Assembly (NCBI RefSeq): GCF_900290235.1
Contig: NZ_OLMK01000026.1
Location: 305,500 to 369,499, forward strand
From: Streptomyces sp. MA5143a
GTDB taxonomy: Bacteria; Actinomycetota; Actinomycetes; Streptomycetales; Streptomycetaceae
Length of the DNA stretch: 64,000 bases
Direction of reading: 5' to 3'
Shown here: piece by piece, positions 10,989 to 19,964 of the stretch
How the letters are laid out: every line of letters starts with the position of its first letter
How positions within the stretch are numbered: position 1 is the first letter of the stretch
Program-made: the position numbers and the translations under genes
Notes under the pieces: model-generated
Database searches by the model: none
What the model saw: the letters and a program-made list of their open reading frames with translations, nothing else
Told to the model about the DNA's origin: nothing

Positions 10989-11175
10989 TTGTCGGCGACC
11001 TTGAGCCGGGAGCACCCAGTCCCAGCGCTGCTCGGTAGTCCTGCCGTCGAACGCCTCGACCAGCGTCAAGAGAGACGGCACCACCTCGGCCCCACCCCCG
11101 GCCGCGAGGTCGAGCCAGGCGATCGTCTTCCTGTCGTCGCGTACCGCAAGGGACAGGGCTTCGCGGTCCAGTACG
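10989..11175 (-). pseudogene. PIN-domain (VapC-like) toxin remnant, N-terminal part
   Basis: Reading on the minus strand gives VLDREALSLAVRDDRKTIAW, then a middle stretch with LLTLVEAFDG and RWDWVL. This matches the N-terminal half of actinobacterial PIN toxins, with the first acidic residue (LD) and the second (VEA) present. The reading ends exactly where the tRNA-Ser fragment begins, so the C-terminal half with the last two acidic residues is lost. A closely similar segment occurs at 20373-20455. Confidence 0.7.
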
Positions 11176-11360
11176 AAGGCGCGGAGGGGCGGCTGCCCAT
11201 AGAGCCACGTTCGTCACGCTCCCGCCCCCACACCCCTGGGCTCGACCATTCCGCGGTCACAACCTCTTGCTCTGCGGTGTGAGAGCGGCGCAACGGAATG
11301 TCCCACGCGGTCTAACAGGCAGGAAACCGGCCGCTACGGCGGTCGGACTAACTTCGTGAC
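11176..11360. other. Upstream region of the cvnA-like gene, no gene seen
   Basis: With the hairpin, tRNA fragment and PIN remnant, this completes a gap of about 490 bases between the 10535-10870 gene and the cvnA-like gene. No antitoxin partner for the PIN remnant was found. It presumably holds the cvnA promoter, but I see no convincing -35/-10 pair. Confidence 0.5.
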
Positions 11361-13487
11361 ATGAGGGTGTGGATGCCCGTACGGCCGTGGCGCGGCAGGC
11401 TTGCCGCGATCGGCAAGGGCAGATTCGGCAAGGGCGGTTCAGCGCGCCGCCACGGGGGCCGAACGACTCCCGGACGACGGCCGATGCCTGGCTGGCGCAG
11501 CATCAGGGGCCGGGTGGCGGTGGTCATAGCGGTGCCGATCTGCTTGCTGCTGACGGTGGCCGGTCTCGCCGTGCACGGCAGCGCCGAGGCCCTCGGCGAT
11601 GCCCGGACGACCCGTGCCGAGGTGGGCCTCAGTCTGCGCATCCAGGCCCTGGTGCACCAGCTGCAGCGCGAACGCGGTCTGACCAGCGGCCTGTTGGGCG
11701 GTGAGAAGGAGTTCCGCCCACCGCTTTCCGCCACACGAAAGCGCGTTGACACGGCACTGCGCCGTATGCGCGGTGAAAGCGCCGTCGAGGACGTCGTCCA
11801 GCGGCACTTGCGGCGTCTCGCCGACATCCGAGCCGCCGCCGACAGAGGCACCGCCGGCCAGGCCGCGACCCTCACCTTCTACACCAGCGCCGTCAACGCC
11901 CTGAACGCCGTCGATCCGGTGGCGGAGACCGCGACCGGCGCCGACCCTCAACTGCGTGACGGGTTGGCCGCGTTGCGCGAGCTGGCCGCCATCACGGAGT
12001 CCGTCGCTCTCGAACGCGGACTCCTCAACGGTGTGTTCGCCCAAGGCGCCTTCCGCGGCCGTGCGTACATCGACTTCATCGAGGTGCGAGCCACACGCGT
12101 CGCCGCCCTCGCCCGCTTCCGGCAGGTCGCGACCGCACCTCAACACGCGGCACTGGAGAGAGCCTTCGCAACCGAGGACGCCGAACGTGCCACCGCCTAC
12201 GAGAAACAGGCGGAAGGCGCCGCCGACGGCTCCCCCCTGCGCGCCGACGCCGGCACCTGGTGGGACGCGATGACCGTGCTCGTCGACGATCTGTACGCCG
12301 TCCAGCAGTCGGTCGGTGACGGCGTACGGGACCGGGCCGATCGGCTCAGCCACGACGCCGAGCTGACCCTCGCCGCATATCTCGTCGCGGGCACGCTCAT
12401 CGTCGGCCTTGTCGCGGGCCTCGCCGCTGTTGCCTCCCGGTCCCTCACGCGCCCGCTCCGTGGGCTCGCCGAGACCGCTCACGACGTGGCGCGCCGCCGG
12501 CTGCCCGCAGCCGTCGCCCGTATCCAGCAGTCCCCGCAGGACCATGCTCAGCTCCTCCCGTCGGAGAACGTACGGGACAATCCCGATGCGCGGCTGCTGG
12601 GCGGTGCGGCCGAGATCGCCGAGGTCGCGGCGTCCCTGCAGCAGGTTGAGCACACGGCCCTCCAGCTGGCTGCCCAGCAGGCCGGCCTGCGTCGCAACAC
12701 CACGGAATCGCTCGCCAATCTCGGCCGCAGGAACCAGAGCCTGGTGCGTCGCCAGCTCAGCCTCATCACCCGCCTGGAACGGCAGGAACTCGACCCGGAC
12801 GCCCTCGCCGAGCTCTTCGAGCTCGACCACCTCGCCACCCGTATGCGGCGCAACGCTGAAAGCCTGCTGGTCCTGGCCGGGCAGAATTCGCCGCGGGCCA
12901 CGGCAGCACCCGCCGACAGTCTGGAGGTCGTCCAGTCCGCAGTCGCCGAGGTGGAGCAGTACCGTCGAGTTCTGATCGCGACCGTGGAGCGGGTGCGGGT
13001 GCGTGGGCACGCCGTCGCAGATGTCGCCCACCTCCTCGCCGAACTCATCGAGAACGGACTGAATTTCTCGCCCCCGACCGAACTGGTCGAGGTGCACGGC
13101 TGGTACGACGCCGAGGACGACACGTACTCCTTCGGTGTCGTCGACCACGGCATCGGCATGTCCGAAGCCGACAAAGCACGTGCGGGCGCCCTCCTCTCCG
13201 ACTCCGGCGAGGAGAGCCTGGTTGCCGCACCCACTCGGTTCCTCGGCCACCTCGTCGTCGGCCGAATCGCCCACCGTCTCGGTGAAGGCGCTCAAGTCCA
13301 CCTCTTCGACACTCCTGGCGGCGGCCTGTCCGCCCTTCTTGTCCTCCCCGGGCGCCTGCTCGCCGCCGTGGAGGGCCCCTCCCCCTCACCCCCACCCGCC
13401 AGGCCCGCTGTCTCCTCTCTGCTCAACGGCTTCCGAGCAGGTGTCGCCCGCGCCGAAGCCAGAAACCCCCAAGGAGCGTCATCGTGA
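11361..13487 (+). CDS. CvnA-like sensor with NIT domain and HATPase
   Basis: A 708-residue membrane sensor. TM1 is at about 47-66; an extracytoplasmic nitrate/nitrite-sensing (NIT) domain follows (VHQLQRERGLTSGLLGG, then ITESVALERGLLNGVFAQG); TM2 is at about 335-358; then HAMP, a helical dimerisation region (NLGRRNQSLVRRQLSLITRL) and an ATPase domain with ELIENGLNFSPP (N box) and VDHGIGM (G1 box). This is the layout of CvnA from streptomycete conservons, which are prokaryotic G-protein-like modules. No strong ribosome binding site is seen before the ATG; MPGWRSIRGR at residue 42 is an alternative start. The roadblock gene overlaps its stop. Confidence 0.82.
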   Translation: MRVWMPVRPWRGRLAAIGKGRFGKGGSARRHGGRTTPGRRPMPGWRSIRGRVAVVIAVPICLLLTVAGLAVHGSAEALGDARTTRAEVGLSLRIQALVHQLQRERGLTSGLLGGEKEFRPPLSATRKRVDTALRRMRGESAVEDVVQRHLRRLADIRAAADRGTAGQAATLTFYTSAVNALNAVDPVAETATGADPQLRDGLAALRELAAITESVALERGLLNGVFAQGAFRGRAYIDFIEVRATRVAALARFRQVATAPQHAALERAFATEDAERATAYEKQAEGAADGSPLRADAGTWWDAMTVLVDDLYAVQQSVGDGVRDRADRLSHDAELTLAAYLVAGTLIVGLVAGLAAVASRSLTRPLRGLAETAHDVARRRLPAAVARIQQSPQDHAQLLPSENVRDNPDARLLGGAAEIAEVAASLQQVEHTALQLAAQQAGLRRNTTESLANLGRRNQSLVRRQLSLITRLERQELDPDALAELFELDHLATRMRRNAESLLVLAGQNSPRATAAPADSLEVVQSAVAEVEQYRRVLIATVERVRVRGHAVADVAHLLAELIENGLNFSPPTELVEVHGWYDAEDDTYSFGVVDHGIGMSEADKARAGALLSDSGEESLVAAPTRFLGHLVVGRIAHRLGEGAQVHLFDTPGGGLSALLVLPGRLLAAVEGPSPSPPPARPAVSSLLNGFRAGVARAEARNPQGASS

Positions 13488-13894
13488 CCACCGCCGTCCA
13501 GAGTTTCGGCTGGCTCGTCTCGGAGTTCGTGCGCACCGCCGACGGCGTCACCGATGCCGTCGCCGTTTCCTCTGACGGCCTGCTCATGGCCGCCTCGGAC
13601 AGCCTCGGACGAGATCACGCCGACCACTTGGCCGCCGTCGTCTCCGGCATCACCAGCCTCGCCCAGAACGCGGCGACGGCACACGGCTTCCACGGCATGA
13701 AGCTCGTCATGATCGAAATGCTGGGGGGCTTCCTCATGGTCGGTCGTATCCGCGACGGCAGCTGCCTGGGCGTGCTCGCCGCCGAAGGGTGCGACGTGGG
13801 CCTCGTCGGCTACGAAATGGCCGTCCTCGCCGACCGCGCCGGCGAGCTGCTCACCCCGCAGTTGGTACGCGAACTGCACTCCGCGCCCAGGTGA
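13484..13894 (+). CDS. Roadblock/LC7 domain protein, CvnB-like
   Basis: A 136-residue protein spanning one roadblock/LC7 domain (SFGWLVSEFVRTADGVTDAVAVSSDGLLMA, then LGVLAAEGCDVGLVGYEMAVLADRAG). In conservons CvnB is thought to regulate the CvnD GTPase. The GTG start overlaps the cvnA stop (GTGA, 13484-13487) with AAGGAG at 13471-13476, so the two are translationally coupled. The expected next genes, cvnC (DUF742) and cvnD (GTPase), are absent: the tRNA-Ser-derived att copy begins about 90 bases downstream, so the operon appears cut by recombination. Confidence 0.88.
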   Translation: MTTAVQSFGWLVSEFVRTADGVTDAVAVSSDGLLMAASDSLGRDHADHLAAVVSGITSLAQNAATAHGFHGMKLVMIEMLGGFLMVGRIRDGSCLGVLAAEGCDVGLVGYEMAVLADRAGELLTPQLVRELHSAPR

Positions 13895-14235
13895 GCCCAC
13901 CCGTTCGCCGCCCGCCCCTGCCTCCGTTACCAGTCTGTGCCGCGAACGGTGGCGTGGCCGGGCGGTTCGTCTTTCATGGTGCCGGTCAGGCGACTGCGGA
14001 AGATACGAGATTCGAACTCGTGAGGGGTTGCCCCCCCCACACGCTTTCCACATGTTCGTCTGGGGGTCCCGGCGCGTACGGCAACGTCCTGACCTGCGGT
14101 TCAGCGGGTCAGGGCGGGGGTTCTGAACGGTGCTGTACGCAGGTGAATGCAACCAGAACCGCAACCACGGAAGTGGAGCAGCGTGAGTGTGTCCGGCTTC
14201 TGTTCGTGATTCCTGGTCAGCGGGGAATCGCCTCG
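13895..14235. other. Gap with att-like copy and paired repeat motif, no gene
   Basis: Contains a weak remnant of the tRNA-Ser terminator (about 13935-13965), the tRNA-Ser fragment at 13985-14050, and the motif GCAACCAGAACCGCAACC at about 14138-14155. That motif resembles GAGACCAGAACTGAGACC at 19936-19953 and the motif before the tRNA-Ser terminator at 23144-23161. No coding signal was found. Confidence 0.7.
13985..14050 (-). repeat. tRNA-Ser 3' half copy (att-like direct repeat)
   Basis: Nearly identical over about 60 bases to 23221-23279, the 3' half of tRNA-Ser(GGA), from the discriminator through the T arm and variable arm into the anticodon stem. There are only a few substitutions and a small indel in the C run. 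The 5' half of the tRNA is missing, so it cannot be a tRNA. This is the expected product of an element integrating into the tRNA 3' end. Confidence 0.85.
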
Positions 14236-15471
14236 TTACTCCCCCTTCTGCGACCAGGCCGCGGTGAGCGCGGTGACCGGGTCACTGTCGGCTGGTGCCG
14301 CGGGCCACCATTCGCCGTCGTCGTCCCGGAGGTAGGGGTACCAGCGAGCGTCGGGGCCCAGGCGCAGTTGGATGCCGTGGTGGGTGAGGGTGAGGCGGTT
14401 GCGCCAGGTTCTGAGGTGTGGGGGGAAGTCGGTCATCTCGGCGAGGGCCGCGGCCAGGGCGGTGCGGGTGGCTTTCATCACCGTCGGGTCGGGGGTGTGG
14501 GGCTGTTCGGCGACGGTGATACCCGTGGGGCCGCCGTGGCGCCAGGCGCGGGTGAGGCGTGCGAAGGCAGTGGGGTTGGTGCCGGTGTTCTGGATCAGGT
14601 GGTGGAACCACTCGGGTCCGGGGTTGCTCGCGGCGATGCGGACGGCGTCCTGGTGCTGGGTCAGGTGAAGGTCGGCGGTGTCGCCCGCGAGGAGCCGGGC
14701 GGCGCGCGCGGTGGCGTCGGCCATGAGGCGTTCCAGGTCCGCGGCGGCCAGACCGGTGCCGGATGGCGGGGCGACGGGCAGTGCTGTGGTGTGGGCGGCG
14801 GGTTCCGGGGGTTCGGGCAGTTCGGGGGGCTCTTCGGCCCAGCGGGCGTACGCGGCGGCTGCCGGGATGCCGGCCGGTGCCGGTGGGGCGGCGGTCTCCT
14901 GTGCCGCCGTACGGAGTGCGCGCAGCTGGGCGAAGACCTCCTCGCGACCGCGGCCGCGCAGCGCGAAGAGCACGAATGGGTCGGCGTCGATGGTGGCGGC
15001 GATGGCGTAGCAGAGCGCGGCGGCGTGTTTGCAGGGGTAGCCCCAGTCGGGGCAGGAGCATTCGGGATCGAGTTCGGCGGGCTGCGGGAGCAAGGGGACG
15101 CCTGCTTGGTGGGCGTCGTCGACGAGTTCGGCGGGCATCTCGCCGTCGAGGAGGGCGGCGAGATGCCCAACTCGGGCGGCGATGGTGTCGAGGAGAGTGC
15201 CCCATTGGGCGTCGGTGAGGACGGGCAGGTGGACGGCGGAGCGGTAGGGGCGGGGCCTGCTGCCCTGGACGACGGCTTTGACCTGGCCGGGGGCGATGGT
15301 GACGGCGCCGACCATGCCCTGGCGGGCGTAGGTACGTCCGCGGGACAGGCGCCCCGAGTCCAGGGTGGAGTCCTCCAGGGCCGTCACCCATGCCTGGCCC
15401 CACCAGGTCGCGGCGAAGGCTCGCTTGCCGCGGGCGGGCGCACGGCGCGGACTGGGGACAGCGGGGCTCAT
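14236..15471 (-). CDS. SWIM zinc-finger protein
   Basis: A 411-residue protein. The SWIM finger (CxCx(n)CxH) is seen as CSCPDWGYPCKH at about 135-146, followed by AAALCYAIAATIDADPF. The N-terminus (KRAFAATWWGQAWVTALEDST, LSRGRTYARQG) is the usual one for actinobacterial SWIM proteins that pair with SNF2 helicases. SWIM fingers bind DNA or protein partners. The ATG overlaps the SNF2 stop (15468-15471), so the pair is coupled, with the helicase first. The function of this pair is not established to my knowledge. Confidence 0.88.
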   Translation of the reverse strand: MSPAVPSPRRAPARGKRAFAATWWGQAWVTALEDSTLDSGRLSRGRTYARQGMVGAVTIAPGQVKAVVQGSRPRPYRSAVHLPVLTDAQWGTLLDTIAARVGHLAALLDGEMPAELVDDAHQAGVPLLPQPAELDPECSCPDWGYPCKHAAALCYAIAATIDADPFVLFALRGRGREEVFAQLRALRTAAQETAAPPAPAGIPAAAAYARWAEEPPELPEPPEPAAHTTALPVAPPSGTGLAAADLERLMADATARAARLLAGDTADLHLTQHQDAVRIAASNPGPEWFHHLIQNTGTNPTAFARLTRAWRHGGPTGITVAEQPHTPDPTVMKATRTALAAALAEMTDFPPHLRTWRNRLTLTHHGIQLRLGPDARWYPYLRDDDGEWWPAAPADSDPVTALTAAWSQKGE

Positions 15472-18341
15472 GTCTGCCTCCCCAGGGCGACGAGTTCGGC
15501 GAGGTCGGCATCGGACAGTTCGGTCAGGGCGGCCTCACCGGAGCCGACGACGGCGTCGGCGAGCGCGCGCTTGGACTCGAGAAGCTTCGCCACCTTGTCC
15601 TCCACGGTGCCCTCCGCGAGGAGTTTGTGGACCTGTACGGGCTTGTCCTGGCCGATGCGGTAGGCGCGGTCGGTGGCCTGGTCCTCGACGGCCGGGTTCC
15701 ACCAGCGGTCGTAGTGCACGACGTGGGTGGCGCGGGTGAGGTTGAGGCCGGTGCCCGCGGCCTTGAGGGAGAGCAGGAACACCGGCACCTCGCCGTGCTG
15801 GAAGCGGTCCACCATCTCCTCGCGCGCGGTGATGGGGGTACCGCCGTGCAGGAGGAGGGTGGGCACTCCGCGCTCTGCGAGATGCTTCTCCAGCAGGGTC
15901 GCCATCTGCTTGTACTGGGTGAAGACCAGCACCGACTCGCCCTCGGCGGTGATGGTGTCGATCAGTTCGTCGAGCAGGTCGAGCTTGCCGGACCGGCCGC
16001 GCAGCGGTGACGACTGGCGCAGGTACTGGGCGGGGTGGTTGCAGATCTGCTTCAGCGCGGTGAGGAGCTTCAGAACCAGACCGCGGCGGGCGATGCCCTC
16101 GGCTTCGGCGATCTTCGCCATGGTTTCGCGGACCACTGCCTCGTACAGGCTTGCCTGCTCGGCGGTCAGAGGTACGACACGGTCGGTTTCGGTCTTGGCG
16201 GGCAGTTCGGGTGCGATGCCCGGGTCGGACTTCCTGCGGCGCAGCAGAAACGGGCGGACAAGACGGGACAGCCGGTCGGCAGCCTGTGGGTGCTCGCCCG
16301 ACTCGATCGATCGGGCGTGCCGTTCGCGGAAGGCCGTGAGCGGGCCGAGGAGTCCGGGGGTGGTCCAGTCGAGGAGCGCCCACAGTTCGGAGAGGTTGTT
16401 CTCCACGGGGGTGCCGGTGAGGGCGACGCGGGCGCGGGCGGGCAGGGCGCGCAGCTCACGGGCGGTGACGGCGTAGGGGTTCTTGACGTGCTGTGCCTCG
16501 TCGGCGGCGATCAGCGACCATGCGTGCTCGGTGAGGGTCTCCCGGTCGCGGCGCAGGACACCGTAGGTGACCAGGACGATCTCGTCATCGGCGAGGTCCT
16601 TCAGGTGGCGGTCGCCGCCGTGGTAGCGGCGCACGGGGATGGAAGGTGCGAACCTGGCGGCCTCGCGCTGCCAGTTGCCGAGCAGAGAGGTGGGGCAGAC
16701 GACGAGCGTGGGGCCGGCGGTGGCGGGGTCGGTCTGGCGGTGCAGGTGCAGAGCGAGCAGGGTGATGGTCTTGCCCAGGCCCATGTCGTCGGCGAGGCAG
16801 CCGCCGAGGCCGAGTGCGCACATCTCGGCCAGCCAGGCCAGGCCCCGTTTCTGGTACTCGCGCAACGTGGCCTCGAGGGCGGCGGGCTGGGGCACGGGGG
16901 TGCGGGACTCGGGGTCGCGGATACGGGCGACCAGGTCGCCGAGCGCACCGACCGCCGCACAGGGGACCCGGTCACCGTCTCGCTCGGCCTCGCCGGTCAG
17001 CGCCGCGCTCAACGCCTCCATGGGGGTGAGCGGTTCCATCCGTCGGCGCTTGGCGCGGGCCACCAGCTTCGGGTCGGCGACCACCCACTGGTCCCGAAGT
17101 CGGACGAGGGGACGGCGTGACTCCGCGAGAGCATCCATCTCGGCCTCGGTGAGAGGCTCGCCGCCGAGGGAGACCTGCCAGCGGAAGTCGAGGAGGGCCT
17201 CGGTGTCCAGCAGGCCGCCTGCGGCGGAGCCGGGGGCGGTGCGCTGTCCGATCTCCGCGGTCGCGGTGAGCGCCTTGACCAGTTCGCGCGGCCAGTGAAC
17301 GTCGACACCGGCCGCGCGCAGTGCGTCCGTGGCGTCCCCGAGGAGATCGAAGGCTTCGTCGTCGGTCAACCGGAGCTGATCGGGAGCGGCATCGTCGAGC
17401 AGCCGCCGCAGCGGGGGCCAGGCGCGGGCGCCGCGGCGCAGGGCGAGCAAGGTCTCGGCCTCGGCGCGTGGGCCGAGCAGTCGCTCCGCTTCGGTCGGCT
17501 CGCTCCACAGTCGTGCGGCCTCGATGACGAGCGCCGGGTCCGCCGCGGTGTGCAGTTGCAGGACGGCCCGGAACTGCCGTCGGCGTCCTTCGGGTACGTC
17601 CACGCGCAGGGAGACACTGACCTCGGCGGTGAGCGCCACTTGAGTTTCCTCGGCCCATTCCCGCAAGGCGGGCACGGCACGGGCCTCGCGCCAGGCGTAC
17701 GGCAGCGCTCCCATGGCGAGCGGCGCGGCAGGTGTACGGACCAGCTCGTCGGCGACCGCGTCGCAGAACTGGCTTACCAGCGCAGCCGGTTCGGCGATCC
17801 GTACCGGAGCAGGGCCAGGCTCGGGCAGGCAGTGGGCGTGTGGCGAGAAGGCGGCGGCCAGGGCGTCCAGCGTCTGGCGCTGGGCGGCGGTGAAAGGGCC
17901 CGCCTGCCAAATGTCGTAACCGGCGGGGGTGAGGGCCGGGTGGAGGCGGCCGTCGGCGAGCAGCCGTAGCGCGAAGCGAGTGGCGGCCTGCCAGGCGGCG
18001 CCGGAGGGATGCGTCGGCTCCGCAGTGGCCAGGGCGGAGACAGCGACGGCGACAGGCACCGCGTAACCCTCGACCCTGCGCCGCCTGACCGAGCGGCCGT
18101 GCGGCAGGACCAGTTCCACCGCCTCGGTCTCGAGGCCGGTGGGCGCCGTACTGTCTCCGGCTGCCGCCCCGGTCGGCTTCCACAGCAGCAGCCGCCCAAG
18201 GCGGGCGGGCTCACCGGGCAGGAACACCGCCGCCCAGCCGACGCCGAGCAGCTCCCTGACGAAGGCGGACGTTTCCTGCCGGGCCAGCGGCGGTGCGCTT
18301 TTCGCGCCCGTACTCGGCTCTCGTACGACGACTCGTGCCAC
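15468..18341 (-). CDS. SNF2-family DNA translocase/helicase
   Basis: A 957-residue protein. Residues 1-450 contain a poorly conserved region and the SNF2-associated domain. The ATPase core follows with motif I DDMGLGKT, motif II DEAQ, motif III LTGTPVENN, and C-terminal motifs LLHGGT, SLKAAGTGLNL and QATDRAYRIGQ (arginine finger region). DEAQ in place of DEAH is common in this bacterial group. Likely a double-stranded DNA translocase that remodels DNA-protein complexes. It is encoded just before its SWIM partner inside a tRNA-linked cassette. A role in DNA repair or in defence against foreign DNA is possible, but neither is shown by the sequence. Confidence 0.9.
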   Translation of the reverse strand: MARVVVREPSTGAKSAPPLARQETSAFVRELLGVGWAAVFLPGEPARLGRLLLWKPTGAAAGDSTAPTGLETEAVELVLPHGRSVRRRRVEGYAVPVAVAVSALATAEPTHPSGAAWQAATRFALRLLADGRLHPALTPAGYDIWQAGPFTAAQRQTLDALAAAFSPHAHCLPEPGPAPVRIAEPAALVSQFCDAVADELVRTPAAPLAMGALPYAWREARAVPALREWAEETQVALTAEVSVSLRVDVPEGRRRQFRAVLQLHTAADPALVIEAARLWSEPTEAERLLGPRAEAETLLALRRGARAWPPLRRLLDDAAPDQLRLTDDEAFDLLGDATDALRAAGVDVHWPRELVKALTATAEIGQRTAPGSAAGGLLDTEALLDFRWQVSLGGEPLTEAEMDALAESRRPLVRLRDQWVVADPKLVARAKRRRMEPLTPMEALSAALTGEAERDGDRVPCAAVGALGDLVARIRDPESRTPVPQPAALEATLREYQKRGLAWLAEMCALGLGGCLADDMGLGKTITLLALHLHRQTDPATAGPTLVVCPTSLLGNWQREAARFAPSIPVRRYHGGDRHLKDLADDEIVLVTYGVLRRDRETLTEHAWSLIAADEAQHVKNPYAVTARELRALPARARVALTGTPVENNLSELWALLDWTTPGLLGPLTAFRERHARSIESGEHPQAADRLSRLVRPFLLRRRKSDPGIAPELPAKTETDRVVPLTAEQASLYEAVVRETMAKIAEAEGIARRGLVLKLLTALKQICNHPAQYLRQSSPLRGRSGKLDLLDELIDTITAEGESVLVFTQYKQMATLLEKHLAERGVPTLLLHGGTPITAREEMVDRFQHGEVPVFLLSLKAAGTGLNLTRATHVVHYDRWWNPAVEDQATDRAYRIGQDKPVQVHKLLAEGTVEDKVAKLLESKRALADAVVGSGEAALTELSDADLAELVALGRQT

Positions 18342-18523
18342 TCTCTCCCACCCTGTCGCTGGCCGGACCTTCCCTTGGGCAGCTCACTACCGAACCCCAC
18401 CAGGCAATGTCACAGGCTGGCAACCACGGGCCTTGGCTTGACTGCCGGCGACGGCGCCGCGACGGATACGTCACTGCTGAACACACCGGCCTCAACCGTA
18501 CGGCGCAGCGCTACGGTGAGGCC

Positions 18524-18834
18524 ATGAGCACCTGGGACCCAGCCGTGCTGGAGGCGTTGATCGAAGAGGCCACCGTCGACGCCTACGGCGAGGATGAGCA
18601 GCTCACCGGCTTCTTCACGATGATCGCGGGAGTCTTGCCGTGCCGTTCACCACGACTGTTCTCGGCGTCGAGGTGAGCGTGGTCGGTGCCGATCTGGCCG
18701 AAGACGGACGCGTGGTCGCACGCTGCGCCCGGGGGTCGGTCCGACAGGACATCGGAATTCTGGACCTGCCGCTGCCGGACCCCGCCCCCGAGGGCTGGCA
18801 GTGGATCGAGGCATACCGCTACTGGGCCCGCTGA
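18524..18834 (+). pseudogene. Conserved hypothetical protein with a frameshift
   Basis: Two adjoining readings make one protein. ATG 18524 gives MSTWDPAVLEALIEEATVDA, continuing through YGEDEQLTGFFTMI; the reading then resumes in another frame from about 18634 as LAVPFTTTVLGVEVSVVGAD, ending WQWIEAYRYWAR at 18834. I recall this N- and C-terminal combination as one continuous actinobacterial protein of about 100 residues of unknown function. One base appears missing within 18626-18633. It could be a real mutation or a read error. Confidence 0.65.
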
Positions 18835-18949
18835 ACTGGCGCGTCGTACAGCCGCCCAGCTGAGCCCCTGCTCGAACGGACAGCCGCCCCGACTGCCGCT
18901 CACCGGACCGACGGCGGGAACAGACAACCCGTAGCGCGCATACCGCAGT

Positions 18950-18955
18950 ATGCTT
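18950..18955 (+). promoter_or_regulatory. Candidate -10 box of a leaderless vapB transcript
   Basis: TATGCT lies 6 bases before the antitoxin ATG at 18962, the spacing seen for leaderless Streptomyces genes elsewhere in this window. No convincing -35 was found. The in-frame ATG at 18950 overlaps this box and is probably not used. Confidence 0.45.
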
Positions 18956-18961
18956 GGAGCT

Positions 18962-19210
18962 ATGGCTGACACCACACGCATCACGGTGACACTCCCCACC
19001 GAGCAGGTGGCGGAGCTGAAGAAAATCACGGGCAACATCTCCGGCTACGTGGCCGAAGCGGTCGCCAGGCAGATCCGGCACCAGCTCCTGGGGGCCGACC
19101 TGCGCAGCCACACGGACGAGCACGGGGCCTTCAGCGAGGAAGAGCTGGCCGAGGCGCGGGCGCGGATCTTCGGTACGACGTCGGCCGGCGGCGGCGCGAG
19201 CGCAGCGTGA
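18962..19210 (+). CDS. Ribbon-helix-helix antitoxin (VapB-like)
   Basis: An 82-residue protein. The N-terminal strand TTRITVTLPTEQVAELKKI and the helix NISGYVAEAVARQIRHQLL make a ribbon-helix-helix DNA-binding fold. The acidic C-terminal half (FSEEELAEARARIFG) is the usual toxin-neutralising tail. Its stop overlaps the start of the PIN toxin gene (GTGA, 19207-19210). Such antitoxins repress their own operon. Confidence 0.8.
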   Translation: MADTTRITVTLPTEQVAELKKITGNISGYVAEAVARQIRHQLLGADLRSHTDEHGAFSEEELAEARARIFGTTSAGGGASAA

Positions 19211-19608
19211 GCGGGCACATCGAGACCGTCGTCCTGGACAGCGAGGGGCTGTCGGCCTGGGTGGCGCAGGACCGGAAGGTTCTGGCGATGTTCCAGGTGT
19301 TCCATGACATGGGCGCGGACCTTGTCGTCAGCGCCAACACCATTGTCGAGGTGAGCCACACCAGGGTGAACCTGCCCCGACTGCAATGGGCGCTCTCCCG
19401 GGTCAAGGTGGAGCCGATCACGGAGGCGGCGGCCAAGGCGGCGGCCCAACTGCTCAAGGGCGCCGGTCTGCACGGACACAAGTACGCGATCGACGCCACC
19501 GTCGCGGAAGCGGCCTTGCGTCAGCCTGGCCCGGTCGCCATCCTCACGTCGGATGTCGATGACATGACCCGGCTGTGCGGCAGCAAGGTCCGGATGATCG
19601 GGCTATGA
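19207..19608 (+). CDS. PIN-domain ribonuclease toxin (VapC-like)
   Basis: A 133-residue protein covering a full PIN domain. Conserved acidic residues are visible: Asp in VVLDSEGLSAW, Glu in NTIVEVSH, Asp in KYAIDATVAEA and Asp in LTSDVDDM. These would bind Mg/Mn for RNA cleavage. It is coupled to the antitoxin upstream. The pair lies about 250 bases from the cassette end at 19857, while decayed PIN genes occur at 10989 and 19965; this is the only intact copy. Confidence 0.85.
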   Translation: MSGHIETVVLDSEGLSAWVAQDRKVLAMFQVFHDMGADLVVSANTIVEVSHTRVNLPRLQWALSRVKVEPITEAAAKAAAQLLKGAGLHGHKYAIDATVAEAALRQPGPVAILTSDVDDMTRLCGSKVRMIGL

Positions 19609-19964
19609 CCGCGGCATCGTTCCGGGACCATGGACAGATCCGAGTGGATCCGCAGCTACCAGAGTCGCCGCAGTGTCAGCCCGCGATGGGTGAATACGTC
19701 ATCGACGGATGCGGGAGCATGAGCGCGTTCGGTGTCCAAGCTTCTCAGGGTCTGCGCCGGTCGCCCTGGAGGACCTGAGCGTGCGCCTTTCCTGCTTGAC
19801 GATTTGTCCTAAATGTTGCTTATGAGTTCAACCGAAACTGCAACCAGGACATGTCGGCCGGACCGCAATGAGCGGTCCGGCTCCCCGTTTCGCCTGGCCG
19901 GAGGGAGCTTCAGACGGCGTCGACCGGGGGTGAATGAGACCAGAACTGAGACCAGACGCCGGGT
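19609..19964. other. Cassette junction with hairpin and paired motifs
   Basis: Contains the motif CGAAACTGCAACCAGG (about 19833-19848), a perfect 10-bp hairpin (19857-19866 with 19872-19881), a spacer resembling the TTTCGCCTG spacer beside the intact tRNA-Ser terminator, and the motif GAGACCAGAACTGAGACC at about 19936-19953. The order matches one cassette's right end followed by the next one's left end, with the tRNA part itself eroded. No gene is seen. Confidence 0.55.

Noticed and set aside
13985..14050. A second tRNA-Ser gene
   Set aside because: Only the 3' half is present; the 5' acceptor strand and D arm are missing.
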